From Solirubrobacterales bacterium (GTDB lineage Bacteria; Actinomycetota; Thermoleophilia; Solirubrobacterales; Solirubrobacteraceae): a stretch of DNA of 16,244 bases. The position numbers and the translations under genes are program-made. The notes under the pieces were generated by a model. That model searched no databases, was not told the origin of the DNA, and saw only the letters and a program-made list of their open reading frames with translations. Location of the stretch: contig JACCYI010000236.1 of NCBI GenBank assembly GCA_013696535.1, positions 1-16,244 on the forward strand. Reading direction: 5' to 3'. Below are positions 16,224 to 16,244 of this stretch, one piece after another; within the stretch, counting starts at the first letter, position 1, and each line of letters starts with the position of its first letter.

Positions 16224-16244
16224 GATGAGCCAGGAGCGCATCGA

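Noticed and set aside
15059..16228. 389-codon plus-strand open frame opposite the dehydrogenase
   Set aside because: The minus strand carries an intact Gfo/Idh/MocA protein with its own promoter, and the plus translation lacks known motifs.
16225..16244. Possible plus-strand gene start (ATG giving MSQERI) divergent from the WlbA-like gene
   Set aside because: Only six codons are visible, no -10 box or ribosome site precedes them, and the ATG overlaps the spacer of the minus-strand promoter. It is worth checking with sequence beyond the window but cannot be supported here.

Overview
The window is high-GC, densely packed bacterial DNA. It looks like a deep-branching actinobacterium, and I would guess class Thermoleophilia (Solirubrobacterales-like). 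That guess rests on overall composition, GTG/TTG starts, 4-base GTGA/ATGA gene overlaps, TANNNT -10 boxes placed directly before start codons, and the protein types seen. It is an inference from memory, not from a search. I see no tRNA or rRNA gene, insertion sequence, CRISPR array or prophage gene. This is mainly core-genome DNA with a few poorly understood genes embedded in it.

Left part (1-3485): the first codons of a minus-strand membrane or secreted protein (possibly an M28 peptidase) lie back to back with a plus-strand operon. The operon encodes an OmpR-type response regulator, a HAMP histidine kinase and an HtrA/DegP-type lipoprotein protease with a PDZ domain. This order matches the mprA-mprB-pepD envelope-stress module of mycobacteria. 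The two divergent start codons are only 28 bp apart, and their candidate -10 boxes overlap.

Sugar part (3486-6267): a TreT-type trehalose synthase (GT4) overlaps a GT20 (OtsA-like) synthase by 4 bases. No OtsB phosphatase is present in the window. A poorly conserved, Pro/Arg-rich, single-pass membrane ORF with a disturbed middle section follows on the minus strand (6287-6766).

Core replication/translation part (6767-13109): rpsF, ssb, rpsR (zinc-ribbon form) and rplI are followed by a minus-strand MpsC/DUF2294 gene. Then come dnaB, a DnaC/DnaI-type AAA+ helicase loader with an N-terminal Cys cluster, and purA. The helicase-loader pairing is notable because many actinobacteria are thought to rely on DciA instead.

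Right part (13113-16210, minus strand): four overlapping genes read right to left. They are a WlbA/WbpB-like sugar-nucleotide dehydrogenase, a WbpD-like left-handed beta-helix acyltransferase, an uncharacterised multi-pass membrane protein with an HHIHH motif and a conserved-looking acidic segment, and an RDD-family membrane protein. The first two suggest synthesis of an acetamido-sugar acid for the envelope. The membrane pair is the most likely place for undescribed biology.

A theme across the window is a TAG(A/G)CT-like hexamer 7-11 bases before the start codon of at least seven genes, which implies widespread leaderless transcription.
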